Shown here in pieces: positions 1-11,624 of a DNA stretch of 64,000 nt. The notes under the pieces are model-generated. The model had not been told where the DNA came from and did no database searches. It worked only from the letters and a program-made list of their open reading frames with translations. The number at the start of each line of letters is the position of its first letter. Position 1 is the stretch's first letter. A program made the position numbers and the translations under genes. Source of the stretch: Clusia tigrina (taxonomy: Eukaryota > Arthropoda > Insecta > Diptera > Clusiidae); the NCBI GenBank assembly GCA_920105625.2, contig OV050030.1:183710315-183774314 (forward strand), in the 5' to 3' direction.

Positions 1-1087
1 GCATATCATACTACATCTGCCACCCTTAGATCTCTTCTGCAAATATTTAGCGGCATGCTCCGCCATTCGGCTCAAGGCGAGCTCACAATGGAAAGCTGTT
101 CCGCATGTGACCATATTAGAATCCTACACGGACATACCCAGTGATATTGATTACCTTCCTTCTTCCCTCTGTTTCGAAAGGAATTTTCGGGTTACGATTC
201 CTTCCAGAGAGGGGTGGCTCGAGGGGGATCCATCACCAGATACTCACATCTTGATATACACAGACGGATAAAAAATGAATACTGGTGTAGGATCAGAAGT
301 CTATTGCGAAATGCCGTCAATCTAACTAATGGATCACTGCAGTATTTTTCAAGCGGAAATAACCGCTATTCACGAAGCCTTGAATTGGCTGAGGATAAAG
401 GAGGTAACCGTCAAGGATATCTGCATTTTATTAGACAACCAAGCTGCACTAAGGGCTTTGTATGCTTTCCAAATAACAACGCGGAATGTCTTAGACTGTC
501 GCCAATCTCTAAATTAGATAGCTAAAAAATTCCATATCCATTTTTGCTGGGTGCCAGGACATAGGGATATACCAGGGAACTGGAAGGCTGATCAACTTGC
601 CAGAGATGGCACTTATATGCCAAATGTCGGTAGGCATATGGGTGTACCTCTCGCGACTTGTAAGCTTCTCATAAGGGAGACACTAATTAATTCTACCAAT
701 CAAAGGAGGATCTGTGCCACTACCTGTGAAATCGACAGGCAAGCATGGCCGAGGCTAAATCTGCGTCTATTTAGGAATATCATTAGACTCAATAGACTAC
801 AAATTAAGTCTGTAATAGGAGCCCTCACGGGACATTGTCTAATAGGAAATCATGCCAGAAGAATGGGAGATTATACACATGATTTCTGCCGCAGCTGCAG
901 GAACGAGGAGGATCTGGAAACGGTCCAGTATATCTTCTGTACATGTCCAGCTTTTGCCAGAAATAGGGAGCGTTTGCTGGGATCCCACTTCTTAACAAGT
1001 ATAGATGGTCTATGTAACTCAGGTGTTAACAACCTTCTTCGCTTTGCAAAAGGCTCAGGGTGGTTCAATCAGGAGGGGGAAGCGTAG
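1..1087 (+). pseudogene. LINE ORF2 C-terminus: RNase H and zinc motif
   Basis: This is the C-terminal part of a LINE ORF2 polyprotein, which reverse transcribes the element RNA at the nicked target. RNase H landmarks occur in order: YTDG near 257, FQAEI near 347, LDNQAAL near 430 and WVPGHRDIPGN near 548. They lie in more than one frame, with stops near 269 and 523, so the gene is broken. From 551 the frame stays open for 178 codons. It ends in a Cys/His cluster of the form C-x2-C-x11-12-H/Q-x4-C near 885-950 (FCRSC...FCTCPAF), typical of LINE ORF2 C-termini. In this copy the usual His of that cluster seems to be Gln (ETVQYIFC). It is a dead 3' fragment. Confidence 0.75.
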
Positions 1088-1187
1088 CCATGCCTCGCAT
1101 CCGCGGCTCACAACGGACCCAACTGGTGGTCTAAGTGGCATCACTGGTAATGCGGCTGCCCTACCTACCTAACTACCTACCTACCTA
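1..1187 (+). mobile_element. 3' end of an RNase H-bearing LINE (I/LOA-like)
   Basis: This is the 3' part of a non-LTR retrotransposon. Its upstream end lies outside the window. It holds the end of the reverse transcriptase region, an RNase H domain, a Cys/His C-terminal motif, a short 3' UTR and a tail of CCTA-type repeats (about 1150-1187). Mitochondrial nad2 sequence starts right after the tail. RNase H in the ORF points to the I or LOA groups and away from Jockey or R1. I cannot name the family, and no target duplication is visible because the 5' end is missing. Confidence 0.75.
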
Positions 1188-1706
1188 TAAAATAATTAAA
1201 TCTTTATTAATATTTTGTATTTTTATATCAGCAATTATTGGAGCGTTAGGAGGATTAAATCAGACTTCTTTACGAAAATTAATAACTTTTCTTCAATTAA
1301 TCATTTAGCAGAATTTTATCTGCTATATGATTAAATGAAAGAATTTGATTAATTTATTCTATCATTTATACATTTATAAATGTTAGTCTAACATTAATTT
1401 TTAATATATTTAAAATATTTCATATTAGCTTAAATAATTATTTTCCATACAAATAAATTCTAAAATTAGAAAAAAAATTTTTTTTAGATTTATTATCTTT
1501 CTTGGATTTTTTTCAAATAACCAATTATTTTTTGTCTTATTTTTTTTATCTCCGATTATGTTATTCTGCAATTTTATTCAACTATTACGAAAATAACTGA
1601 ATATCTAGAATTAATTTTTCAAAAAATCATATAAATATGATTTTAATATTTTCTATAATTTAAATTTTTGGCTTAATTATTATTTCATTAATATATTATA
1701 TACTTT
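1188..1706 (+). pseudogene. nad2: NUMT: nad2 3' part
   Basis: Very AT-rich mitochondrial DNA. Around 1225-1320 it translates as a typical insect ND2 stretch (GGLNQTSLRKL). Stops and indels follow in the rest. The next sequence is trnW, as in the insect mitochondrial order. Nuclear location is inferred from the flanking LINE and the mariner inserted in the same tract. Confidence 0.8.
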
Positions 1707-1772
1707 AAGACTTTAAGTTAAAAAACTAATAGCCTTCAAAGTTATAAATATAAGAAAGACCGTTTAATCTTT
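1707..1772 (+). pseudogene. trnW: NUMT: trnW-like
   Basis: This matches insect mitochondrial tRNA-Trp in position (directly after nad2) and in sequence. The anticodon TCA lies at 1736-1738, in a loop flanked by CT and AA. It is a nuclear copy and unlikely to be functional. Confidence 0.7.
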
Positions 1773-1905
1773 AATTTTATTAAAAAAATAATTATTAAAC
1801 CAAAAACTTCTGTAAATTTTACATCTTTAGAATTTAATTAAATAATTTGATTAAAAAGAAATTAATTCTTATAAATAAATGTACAGTTTATTGCTTATTG
1901 TCGGC
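1773..1905 (-). pseudogene. NUMT: degraded trnC and trnY
   Basis: This is the space between trnW and cox1, which in insect mitochondria holds trnC and trnY on the opposite strand. The trnY anticodon stem with GTA is readable on the minus strand near 1878-1890. The trnC sequence is too altered to delimit. A deletion follows that also removes the start of cox1. Confidence 0.55.
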
Positions 1906-2756
<851 letters not shown>

Positions 2757-2825
2757 TACGAGGGCGGATTGATATTGAAGCTACCTAAGTAGGAAAAAAA
2801 ATTATTTTTTTTTTTCAAAAACCAT

Positions 2826-2997
2826 TTATTTCTCAACATAGTCTCCTTTTACTTCGACACACTCAGTAAGATGATATTCCAAAGTTTTTATACCATCTGA
2901 ATAATACGATTTCGGGAACCCCTCAAAATACGCGTTAGTTTCGGTAATCACTTCTTCGTTTGAGATGAATCTTTTTCCTGCGAGCCATTTTTTCAAG
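2826..2997 (-). pseudogene. mariner transposase, C-terminal part
   Basis: These are the last 57 or so residues of the mariner transposase, from PNLKKWLAGKRF to the C-terminal KGDYVEK, a standard mariner ending. The frame runs on into the Polinton terminal repeat, where it is meaningless. The missing N-terminal part lies at 35488-36316. The protein would cut and join the element ends, but this copy is interrupted and carries other deletions. Confidence 0.9.
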
Positions 2998-3003
2998 TTT
3001 GGA
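2998..3003. repeat. Polinton target duplication, left copy (TTTGGA)
   Basis: TTTGGA precedes the Polinton end AGTAGTATA. The same six bases follow the right end at 35482-35487. Removing the element and one copy restores a continuous mariner reading (FLFPNLKKWL). Confidence 0.95.
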
Positions 3004-3519
3004 AGTAGTATAGAAAGGTCTCTTCTGGACCATTTTGCTCCATTCCTGCTCCATTTGCTCATTTTTTAGACCTTTTGTATGGGGATTCCGGAGCAAAAGA
3101 GTAGAAATGAGCAAAAAGAATGTATGGGAATGTAAGAACTGATAATATATTTTGCTCTCTATGGAAAATCGGAGTAAAAAGTTGTAAAATGTTTAGATGT
3201 TTTACCTTTGTATAGTCGGAGGGGGCAGCGCCAAAATGATGTTGTTGTTGTTGTGGGGGTGAGTTGGATGGTCTGGTGATGGGCTTGGGTATAGACTAGA
3301 GGTGAGGCGGGGCGGGGCTGAGCTTTTGCAGACTAGAGGGGAGGCGGGGGTAGGGCTGAGCTAAGCCGGGGGCAGGGCTGAGCTGAGATTGGCTGAGCTG
3401 AGCTTTTGATGATAATAACTGAAGAAATAGTTAGAAGGCAGCAGGCAGCCACAGCCTAGTTGTGTGTGTGTGTATTAGGCACGTAATGAGCTGGTAACAT
3501 ATAAATTTTTAAATGAAAT
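3004..3519 (+). repeat. Polinton left terminal inverted repeat
   Basis: This matches the complement of 34865-35481 along its length, from AGTAGTATA to TTTTTAAATGAAAT. It contains a G-run-rich stretch (3301-3377) and a GT microsatellite near 3461-3473. Relative to the right copy it lacks a block of about 95 bp corresponding to 35199-35296. No gene lies in it. Confidence 0.93.
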
Positions 3520-3597
3520 CGTTTGATATTGTATTAAACTCAATCAGTCGTTTCTCTACTTTGTTAAGACACACACACACAAGAACTATGAAAAGCA

Positions 3598-4237
3598 ATG
3601 ACATTTTTAAATATGTATAAACATATTTTTATAGTATTTTTAATAATCTACAATATTGGATTAATGAGTGGGAATCCAATTCCAATAAATTTGTCTGATT
3701 TAGGTGGAAATGAAGGAAATTTAGAGTTTTCTCTCAGACTACCAAACAATGATACTGTAAAAATTGATTTATCATTTCAATTGCTTACACTAAGTAATTC
3801 ATTGAATAATATAAATGATGAAGAGCATTTAAATAGTACAGCAATTACCACAACAACAACAACAACAACAACAACGACTACAGCAGCAGCAGCAGCAGAA
3901 CCGGAATATTTTACTGTGGCAGAAGCAATTGAAGCTTTTAGGCAAGATTTAATTAAAAAAGAGTTGGGTAATAATTGAAAGTGAAAAATTATTTTACCGA
4001 CATTTTAAATTGGAATATGATGATCTAGAGTTAAGAATTCGATGTACATACAACAGTAATTATGGAGAACGATCTCTTAATATAAATTGTTTTGAGTATC
4101 GTGAGTATGAAAGCGAGAGGATATTAAGCAATGGTGAAATAGAAATTGTAAAAATGACGGATGCAAATTTACACTCAAACGTTGAATTAAAAAATATTAA
4201 AAACTATAGTCAAACTTATGGAATGAGCATGTCCTAA
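3598..4237 (+). pseudogene. Polinton gene: predicted secreted protein
   Basis: I do not recognise a family. The first ORF (3598-3978) starts with about 20 hydrophobic residues after a short basic N-terminus, ending near MSG/NP. This is a convincing signal peptide. A run of about 14 Thr and 5 Ala follows (3847-3897), from CAA/CAG-type codon repeats. The ORF stops at 3978, but the +1 frame is open across the stop from 3962 and continues into the ORF at 4010-4237, rich in charged residues with two Cys. A one-base slip in the A run near 3955-3960 explains this, so I treat both as one gene of about 210 residues. It is the first gene inside the left terminal repeat. It may act outside the cell or in a membrane envelope; that is inference. 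Confidence 0.55.
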
Positions 4238-4284
4238 TGATTAGTTGAAACATAACTGCAAAACTAACATCATCAACACAATCG

Positions 4285-4584
4285 TTGAGAGAGAAAGAAA
4301 ATAAAAAAATGAATAGTAAAGAAATCAAAAATTTTATAAACAATTTAAAACATTGTTTATTGGAAGTACATGCAAGAGAACTTTACAATATTCAACTGTT
4401 GCTTGAGAGAGTTGATGGAGAGCATAAATTGGAATCAATATATGGTGAACATTACATCGGTTGTCCTTGGAGTAATAGTGAAACAAATATGGGACCAGAT
4501 ACTTGTATGTGTTTCTTCATCATCCAAAAATATCAACAAGCTATTAAATTAATAAAATTATATTCTAAAATTTATATTAAATAA
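4285..4584 (+). CDS. Polinton small Cys-containing protein, unknown
   Basis: An open frame of up to 99 residues. The Met at 4309 (MNSKEIKNFINN) is a more natural start than the first one. The middle has a Cys/Trp-rich segment (GCPWSNS... DTCMCFF, about 4458-4515) that could bind metal or form disulfides, then a basic C-terminus. It has no similarity I can name. It ends convergently with the protease gene, and AATAAA-like signals for both strands lie between 4580 and 4640. It is one of the few Polinton frames without an evident break. It could still be a chance ORF, but its place in the gene array and its undisturbed frame favour a real gene. Confidence 0.45.
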   Translation: MREKENKKMNSKEIKNFINNLKHCLLEVHARELYNIQLLLERVDGEHKLESIYGEHYIGCPWSNSETNMGPDTCMCFFIIQKYQQAIKLIKLYSKIYIK

Positions 4585-4632
4585 AATATTGGAAAATAAA
4601 TTTTTTAAAACATAATTTCTTTTATTGCTTTC

Positions 4633-4998
4633 TCATGTTTTTATTTTATTCAATCTATAAAGAAATTTTAGACATAAATGTCCACAATTAAATGAATTAT
4701 ATTTTTGTTCTTGATCATAATTATATTGAATTTTTATCCCCAAATAATTAACAATCTCCTTCGGCGGTTGTAAATTTCCAAAGCTGTCAAAATAATCTAC
4801 ATTATTTTTGTTTTTATAATATGCCACCCAATGTGTCCCACTACTATTAGAAGTATCCAAGTTAACAATACCACATTTTCTTTGATTAGGCTTCTTTGGA
4901 AGAGCATCACGCATAAAGACTCCTCTAAAGTATGGTAAATTGTTGGCATACTTCTTCAAATCAAGGTTTGTAAGAGCTCTCTTGGGTAGTTGTTGCAT
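4633..4998 (-). CDS. PRO: Polinton adenain-like cysteine protease (PRO)
   Basis: This is a cysteine protease of the adenovirus protease/Ulp1 fold, which in Polintons is thought to mature capsid proteins. The 121 residues show the catalytic order His (GTHWVAYY), Asp (YFDSFG) and Cys in NCGHLCLKFL near the C-terminus. It is slightly shorter than many family members, mainly at the N-terminus. Its ATG overlaps the stop of the upstream phospholipase-domain gene in a TAATG motif (4996-5000), so both are probably read from one minus-strand transcript. The frame is open and all three catalytic positions are present, so this is one of the best preserved genes of the element. Confidence 0.85.
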   Translation of the reverse strand: MQQLPKRALTNLDLKKYANNLPYFRGVFMRDALPKKPNQRKCGIVNLDTSNSSGTHWVAYYKNKNNVDYFDSFGNLQPPKEIVNYLGIKIQYNYDQEQKYNSFNCGHLCLKFLYRLNKIKT

Positions 4999-5764
4999 TA
5001 GTTTTTTGAATGCGAATCATAATATAAACCGTAACCCTTCCGATATGGTTTAAGATAAAGTCTTTTTCCCATAGCAATTGACTCCATAGTTTTGTTATGA
5101 CGATTTGCTTCTGCTAACTGCTCTCTAGCAGCTTTAGTCTCATTTATAACTTTTGAAAGGGCGCTCCCTCCAGAGGCTAAACCACCAATAGCACCAAGAG
5201 CAGTTAAAATTGGTAGAAAACCACCTACTTTAGGTATGGAGATGACTCTGGGTACTTTTATTGACTTGTTTCGCCTTACTGTACTTTTTATAACTTTGTT
5301 CGCAATTTTAATTGCGTTTTCAGTATTGTCCGGTTTTTCAGCCTTTAGAACTTTGTTTGCATTCTTTATAGCCGTAGTGAAAAGTTTTCTCCCACATATC
5401 TTTTTAATTATCTTTTTTGCCAGCTTACGTATAGGTTTTATGCGTGCTTTGTTAGAAATATTTCCCATACCAAATTTCACCTTAGTTTTCATCGCATTTG
5501 TAACTAACCAAGCGTTTGTACGTTCTGATAGACTGCTGTTTGCTGATTTAACTCTTTCCACGCATTTCCAGCTAATATTTGCTCTACTGTATGTTGTTTG
5601 TTTATATCTTTTGTTTGAGAGTATAATATATCATGCTCTTTACATGATGCATCCAATGAATTAATACCTTTTTCTCCTCTATCTAAACGTTTTTTTAATT
5701 TAGTCCCTGGTCCACAAAATTGATATCCTGGTAAATGTAATTCAATTAGCAGAGAATTTATCAA
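4998..5764 (-). pseudogene. Polinton capsid-type protein with phospholipase A2 domain
   Basis: The N-terminal part (5764-5504) has the parvovirus VP1-type phospholipase A2 signature: a calcium loop (FCGPGT) and the catalytic helix with Cys, His-Asp and Tyr (ASCKEHDILYS). In parvoviruses this domain breaches the endosomal membrane during entry. The rest (5561-4998) is basic and continues with a Gly/Ala-rich hydrophobic segment (about 5140-5230) typical of minor virion proteins. The two ORFs overlap in different frames around 5504-5561, so one base has been lost or gained near 5555. No ATG is found at the N-terminus: the frame opens at a TTG at 5764, so the original start is lost or lies in an upstream exon. 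The protease gene follows directly with a TAATG overlap. Confidence 0.7.
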
Positions 5765-5787
5765 GTTATTTACTAAGCTTTACTACA

Positions 5788-5816
5788 GATTGATCACAAC
5801 TAGCTGTGTTTTTATA
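5788..5816 (-). promoter_or_regulatory. TATA/Inr promoter for the minus-strand PLA2-protease pair
   Basis: On the minus strand, TATAAAAAC (5816-5808) is followed about 25 bases later by an initiator-like TCAATC with its A at 5791. Spacing fits an insect core promoter. A second TATAAAAAC on the plus strand (5879-5887) faces the ATPase gene, so the space 5765-5900 looks like a divergent promoter. Confidence 0.5.
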
Positions 5817-5900
5817 CATTACAGTCATATTTATTGCGTTTGAACCCGTTAACACTTCAAATAAAAATGATTCTAATCTATAAAAACATATGTTTCATAT

Positions 5901-6113
5901 ATGATTGCATTAGTTGCAAAAATGCGTTTAGTCAAACAGGATGAAAAAATTATTGTTAGGAATATTGATTTTCCAACCAAAAATTCTTCTAAAGTCAAAC
6001 ATAGTTCACTTTTACCGAATTCCATAAGAGCTTTTATTGTCGGTCCCTCGAAATTGTGGAAAGACTAATGTTATGATAAGTTTAATAGAAAGTTTTAATG
6101 GTCTTATATTTGA

Positions 6114-6175
<62 letters not shown>

Positions 6176-6696
6176 AGTCTTTCTATCAATCAAAATATGT
6201 TTATTTAAAGAAATTATTAGAGCCGATAAAAGGTATAGGACTGTATACATTCTCTGAAAATGATGATGTTCTACCATTGGGGAATGCAAAGCATAATTCT
6301 ATTATTATATTTGATGATGTTGCTTGTGAGAAACAAAATAATATTCGGTCATATTTTTGTATGGTAAGACATAAAAACATAGATAGTTTTTACTTATGTC
6401 AAACATATACACATATACCCAAACATTTAATACGTGATAATGCGAATATGATTATTATGTTTCGACAAGATGAAATGAATATGAGGCATATATATAATGA
6501 TCATGGTGGTGCTGATATGAATTGGATAAATTTCACAAAAATGTGTAGTCTATGTTGGGAGGATAAATATAGCTTCCTAGTCATCAGTAAAGATGAACCT
6601 TTCGTTATAAGAAGGGGTTTGATATATTTAATCAGATATAAAAGAATAGACATGGATTATTATATGCTTAGTATCATATCTGCAATCAACACTTGA
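5901..6696 (+). pseudogene. ATP: Polinton packaging ATPase (FtsK/HerA type)
   Basis: This is the genome-packaging ATPase of Polintons. The N-terminal segment starts at the ATG at 5901 (or 5922) and reaches VGPS of the P-loop. There the frame breaks at about 6046-6052, and the next frame carries NCGKTNV. The Walker A motif is therefore split by a single extra base. Walker B is intact as IIIFDDVA near 6300-6325. The downstream block with RHKNIDSFYLCQTYTHIPK and RQDEMNMRHIYNDH is typical of the Polinton enzyme. A TA repeat (6117-6171) has expanded in frame as Ile-Tyr codons between the P-loop and Walker B. Frameshift plus expansion make the gene non-functional. Confidence 0.88.
6117..6171. repeat. 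(TA)n microsatellite inside the ATPase gene
   Basis: About 27 TA units, read in frame as Ile-Tyr. It lies where the ATPase family has only a short sequence between an N-terminal FEN and YSKS. Confidence 0.95.
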
Positions 6697-6721
6697 CAAG
6701 CGGCAATAGCTGAATAGGAAA

Positions 6722-7605
6722 AATGAATGAAACACTTTTAAAAGATATAATTAAGACCAGAAACATATTAAGAAAAAAATTCAAGAGTATTAGGTTGGGT
6801 GGAAGCAGATGCAGAAAACCTTTTAGAAGATACATTCAAACCCATTACTAAACCACTGAATGAATTAATTGAAAACACCAAAACAACTAATACAAATAAT
6901 ACAACAATCAATGGAAATGAATATGATTTTAAGTTTGATAGGAAGACAAGTACTCCAATCAAAAGAAGTCAATCACATTTGTTGAGTAAAAGCAAAGTTC
7001 AAGATATTGCTGACAGTATTGCAGATGGTACTTTTTTCAGTCAAGGAAGCAACACAACCTCAAATCAGTCAAACTTACAAACAAATTTAACACATTTGGA
7101 AAAGAGTGGTCAACTACATAAATTATATGGAATACATAAAGATTTAAATGGTGCATGAAGATTTGGTGGCAGTGCTTTGAAAATTTCTGACGATAAAATA
7201 CAAATATCAGACGAAAATTGGGTGATAACACCTGGTTTGTTTGAATTATTATTCTATAAAACAACAATGAATTATGATAACAATGAATTGGAAATTTATA
7301 AAAAGATTTTATTGAAGACGAATGCACATAAACGAAATTTTGATGTAAATGAACAAGTTAAAGGTACTAGATCATATAAATATAAACAAATAATAAAGAA
7401 ATTATTTACTGAAAAAAAATCGTTAAATAAAGTGCATGATAGTTCTGGTCTAGGTCCCAGTCTTATGAGATTAAATACACAGAATCCTATTTACACATAT
7501 TGGGATGATCCAAACGAGTTGGTTGATCGGTTGCGGTTGTTAATGTCATCTCAATCAGCTGATCACAATAATCATAATAATGAAATCATTTCAATTGTTG
7601 AATAA
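6722..7605 (+). pseudogene. Polinton DUF8207-like structural protein
   Basis: This is a protein of about 290 residues, unknown in function, found in many insect Polintons and domesticated insect genes. The C-terminal half (7160-7605) has the family pattern GGSALKISDD, DENWVITPGLFELLF and YWDDPNELVDRLRLL, and ends EIISIVE. The N-terminal half is polar, with Asn/Thr-rich linkers and a possible coiled coil. The gene is broken: the start at 6722 shifts frame near 6800, and TGA at 7156-7158 stops the second ORF before RFGGSALK. It lies between the ATPase and the coiled-coil gene in the same direction, which fits a virion component. The name PX has been used for Polinton proteins of this group, but I cannot confirm the equivalence. 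Confidence 0.65.
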
Positions 7606-7673
7606 TTGAAAGAATGTAATATAATTATATAAATATATATAGTAAACAAAAAATCTAATTTTTCAATCTGAGA

Positions 7674-8145
7674 ATGGCTGTTGATAAGTTTGACCACTAT
7701 TCTAAACAAAAGCATAATATATATGAATTGAAAAGAAAGGATGTTTCAAAAATATTTGGATTCCGTTTGGATAAAGGTAACAACTTCAACCTTGATTGGA
7801 AACGAATTAGCCATGTTGGGAAGCTGATGGAAGAAGATGATGCTGCAACAAAATCATTTGTACAAATCAAAGTCCTTCAACTATCTCAAGATTTACTCAC
7901 AACTATAAAGAAATCAAACAAGGATATATTAAATAAAGTTTCTGCTAAATCTGAACTCATTGAAGATATGAATGTTAAAACAGAAACTTCTCTAAAATTA
8001 TATATGGATAATGTTTTAGATTCTCAATGAAAATATATGGAACAGAGTCTTAGTAGAATTGAGAAATATATTTTGGATTACATAACAAAAATTGAAAAAA
8101 TACCAATTAAAACAGTTCCGATAATAAAAGGATTAGTTGAAGACG

Positions 8146-8153
<8 letters not shown>
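7674..8153 (+). pseudogene. Polinton coiled-coil protein
   Basis: A frame of 159 codons with one internal TGA at 8028-8030, after which the same frame stays open to the TAA at 8151-8153. The product is rich in Lys, Glu, Ile and Leu, with heptad-like spacing over about residues 55-140, so a coiled coil is likely. I do not recognise a family. The last 8 bases of the gene (ATGAGTAA) contain the ATG of the integrase gene, so the two reading frames overlap. That position, and conservation of the frame on both sides of the TGA, argue that this is a true gene with a late nonsense change. Confidence 0.6.
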
Positions 8154-9542
<1,389 letters not shown>

Positions 9543-9610
9543 TGTATATTAAAAAAATTGTAATAATAATTAATATATAATATAAACAATATAATTTTCA
9601 TTTCATTTAA

Positions 9611-10229
9611 ATGTTATCAGTCAAGATGTCGATTACATTGACTTTAACTGGCAAAACATCCGTTCTGTCTGCAGATTATTTTCCACCAATAAATTTAGAT
9701 TCAAATTATGTTTGTGGTCTAACTGATTTTCATACATATCACTCAATTCCAAATATTGTTGTTGGGACGTGATGAATATGAAAATTTAAATCTGGAGGGA
9801 GAACTTGATATACAAGCAAATCATAATACACTTGAAATAGAGATTTTCAGCAATGAAGTGATTTACTTTAATGAAGATCGAACAATTGGTTCATTATTAG
9901 GCTTCAGTCGAAGAACGTTGGAAGCAGAGAAAGGACATACATCAGATCTCCCATTAAATATAACAAACATTAATGTAATTCGTATAGAATGTAATATTAC
10001 AGTTGGTTCATATATTAATGATTTGTCTGCCCACACTATTCACGAGTTTTCTATAAACGCTAGCCCTGGTTATAAAATAGATGAGAATCCGAAAAATATC
10101 ATCTATTTACCAGTTAACACCAAGCAGATAAGTTCCATCACAGTGAGAATTGTTGATCAGGATAATAATTTAATTAATTTCCGAGGAGAAACAATAACAC
10201 TACGATTACATTTGAAACCACAGGACTAA
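9611..10229 (+). pseudogene. mCP: Polinton minor capsid (penton) protein
   Basis: This is probably the single-jelly-roll penton protein of the Polinton capsid. It starts at 9611 or at the better Met at 9626 (MSITLTLTGKTSVL). The first 45-50 residues are in one frame, and the remaining 157 (9756-10229) in another, so one base has changed near 9755. The C-terminal part is all-beta in character, with the block GFSRRTLEAEKGHTSD seen in this group. The stop overlaps the ATG of the next gene (TAATG, 10227-10231). Order and direction next to the major capsid gene match other Polintons. Assignment to the penton rests on family memory and position. Confidence 0.7.
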
Positions 10230-10402
10230 TGATTATTTATAATAAAAACGTAGGGCGAAGTGTACCCTTTATCACTTTCCCATCAACAGTTGAGCGAATA
10301 GGAAGAAAGGCGACTAATAAAGTTATTAAACGTAAACGACTAACAATTGCTAATCGAGAATTTTTAAAGTCAACAGGATTTAAATTAAAAAGTAAATCAT
10401 GA
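10229..10402 (+). CDS. 57-residue basic protein between the capsid genes
   Basis: A short open frame of 57 codons that has not lost its reading. It is strongly basic, with clusters such as RKATNKVIKRKR and a C-terminus ending KLKSKS. Its ATG overlaps the minor capsid stop (TAATG) and its stop overlaps the major capsid ATG (ATGA, 10399-10402), so three genes are chained with no spacing. Small basic proteins encoded beside capsid genes in adenoviruses and related groups condense the genome; a core or virion role is a reasonable inference. I do not know a named family for it. The perfect fit between two stop-start overlaps is the main evidence that it is real. Confidence 0.65.
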   Translation: MIIYNKNVGRSVPFITFPSTVERIGRKATNKVIKRKRLTIANREFLKSTGFKLKSKS

Positions 10403-11528
10403 ATGATATAATTGATGTTCTACAAAAACCATTATATGATGAGAGCATTATAAAAAAGGAGTACCATAGCTATTCACCATATTTACAATCATATGAAAAC
10501 AATGATGAAATAAGAATCTCAATTCAAAATCAAGATCTCTATGTTTTACCCAGTGAAAGTTTAATATATATAGAAGGTTATGCTACCTTAATTGATGGTT
10601 CAATTTCACATAATATTAGATTAAAAAATAATTGTATGGCATATTTGTTTGATGAAATTCGATATGAGCTTAATGGATTAGAAATCGATCGCACACGTCA
10701 CTTGGGAATAACTACAACGATTAAAAATTATGTGTCTTTGAATAAAAGCGAGAATAATATGTTAAAAAATGCTGGTTGGACATCAGCAAATACTATTCAA
10801 ATATCTAATGGTTACTTTAATTTTTGTGTACCACTGAAAATGTTATTAGGATTTGCTGAGGACTTTAATAAAGTGGTGGTAAACTCTAAACATGAATTAA
10901 TATTATTACGTTCCAAGAATGATCAAAGGAAAAGATAATGCTAAATATAACAAATATCACATGGAAAATCCCACATATACAATTATCTGATTTTGCCAAA
11001 TTAGGAATGTTTAAGACAGTGAGCAGCGGTAAACCATTAACATTAGCATTTCGCCGTTGGGATTGCCAATTTAATCCCATGCTCTCCCAAGGAACAAATC
11101 ACTTGTGGAATGTTAAACTTTCAACACAGAGTGAAAGACCTCGCATCATATTGATCGGATTCCAAAATGCAAACAAATTTCAACATTGTGATCAAACGGA
11201 TGTGAAAGTACATCTAAACTCAATTACATATCCATATGATGATATTAATTTGAAATTTGATAATGATCGTTATGCCATTTTATATGAAATGTATTCAAAG
11301 TTTCAACAAAGTTATTACACACGTGATCCTCAACCTCTACTATTATGTGATGAGTTTAAAACTGTAGCCCCAATAATAGTGGTTGATGTAATGCATCAAA
11401 ACGAAGCTGTTAAAACAGGACCAATTGATATCAAATTTGAATTTAAGACATTAAAGAATATTCCAGCAAATACATCAGCATATTGCATACTCACTCATGA
11501 TAGAGTTATAGAATATATATTTATTTAA
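10399..11528 (+). pseudogene. MCP: Polinton major capsid protein (double jelly-roll type)
   Basis: This is the major capsid protein. The first ORF (10399-10938) has the conserved features of the family: MNDIIDVLQKPL at the N-terminus, NDEIRISIQNQDLYVLPSES and LFDEIRYELNGLEID. The second ORF (10938-11528) carries the second half, with RRWDCQFNP, HLWNVKLSTQSERPR and a C-terminus ending DRVIEYI. The two are joined through a frameshift close to 10920-10940. Together they give about 375 residues, at the short end for Polinton capsids. The start overlaps the stop of the 57-residue gene (ATGA). This copy could not make a full capsid protein. Confidence 0.88.
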
Positions 11529-11624
11529 AAAAAGGAACCTAAAAAAATTATTTAAAGAGTTCCTATTATATATATGTATTTCAGTAAATTATATACCATT
11601 GAACTAATTACTACAAACCTTTAA

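Noticed and set aside
1707..1905. Functional mitochondrial tRNA genes
   Set aside because: The tract is broken by nuclear transposons and truncated genes, so these are NUMT relics. A true mitochondrial contig would not carry them.
2826..3062. 78-codon ORF as one mariner protein
   Set aside because: Only the part up to 2997 is mariner. The first residues are read from the Polinton terminal repeat.
5236..5664. 142-residue hydrophobic plus-strand ORF
   Set aside because: It is antisense to the PLA2-domain gene. Its membrane-like character comes from complementing Lys/Ile-rich codons.
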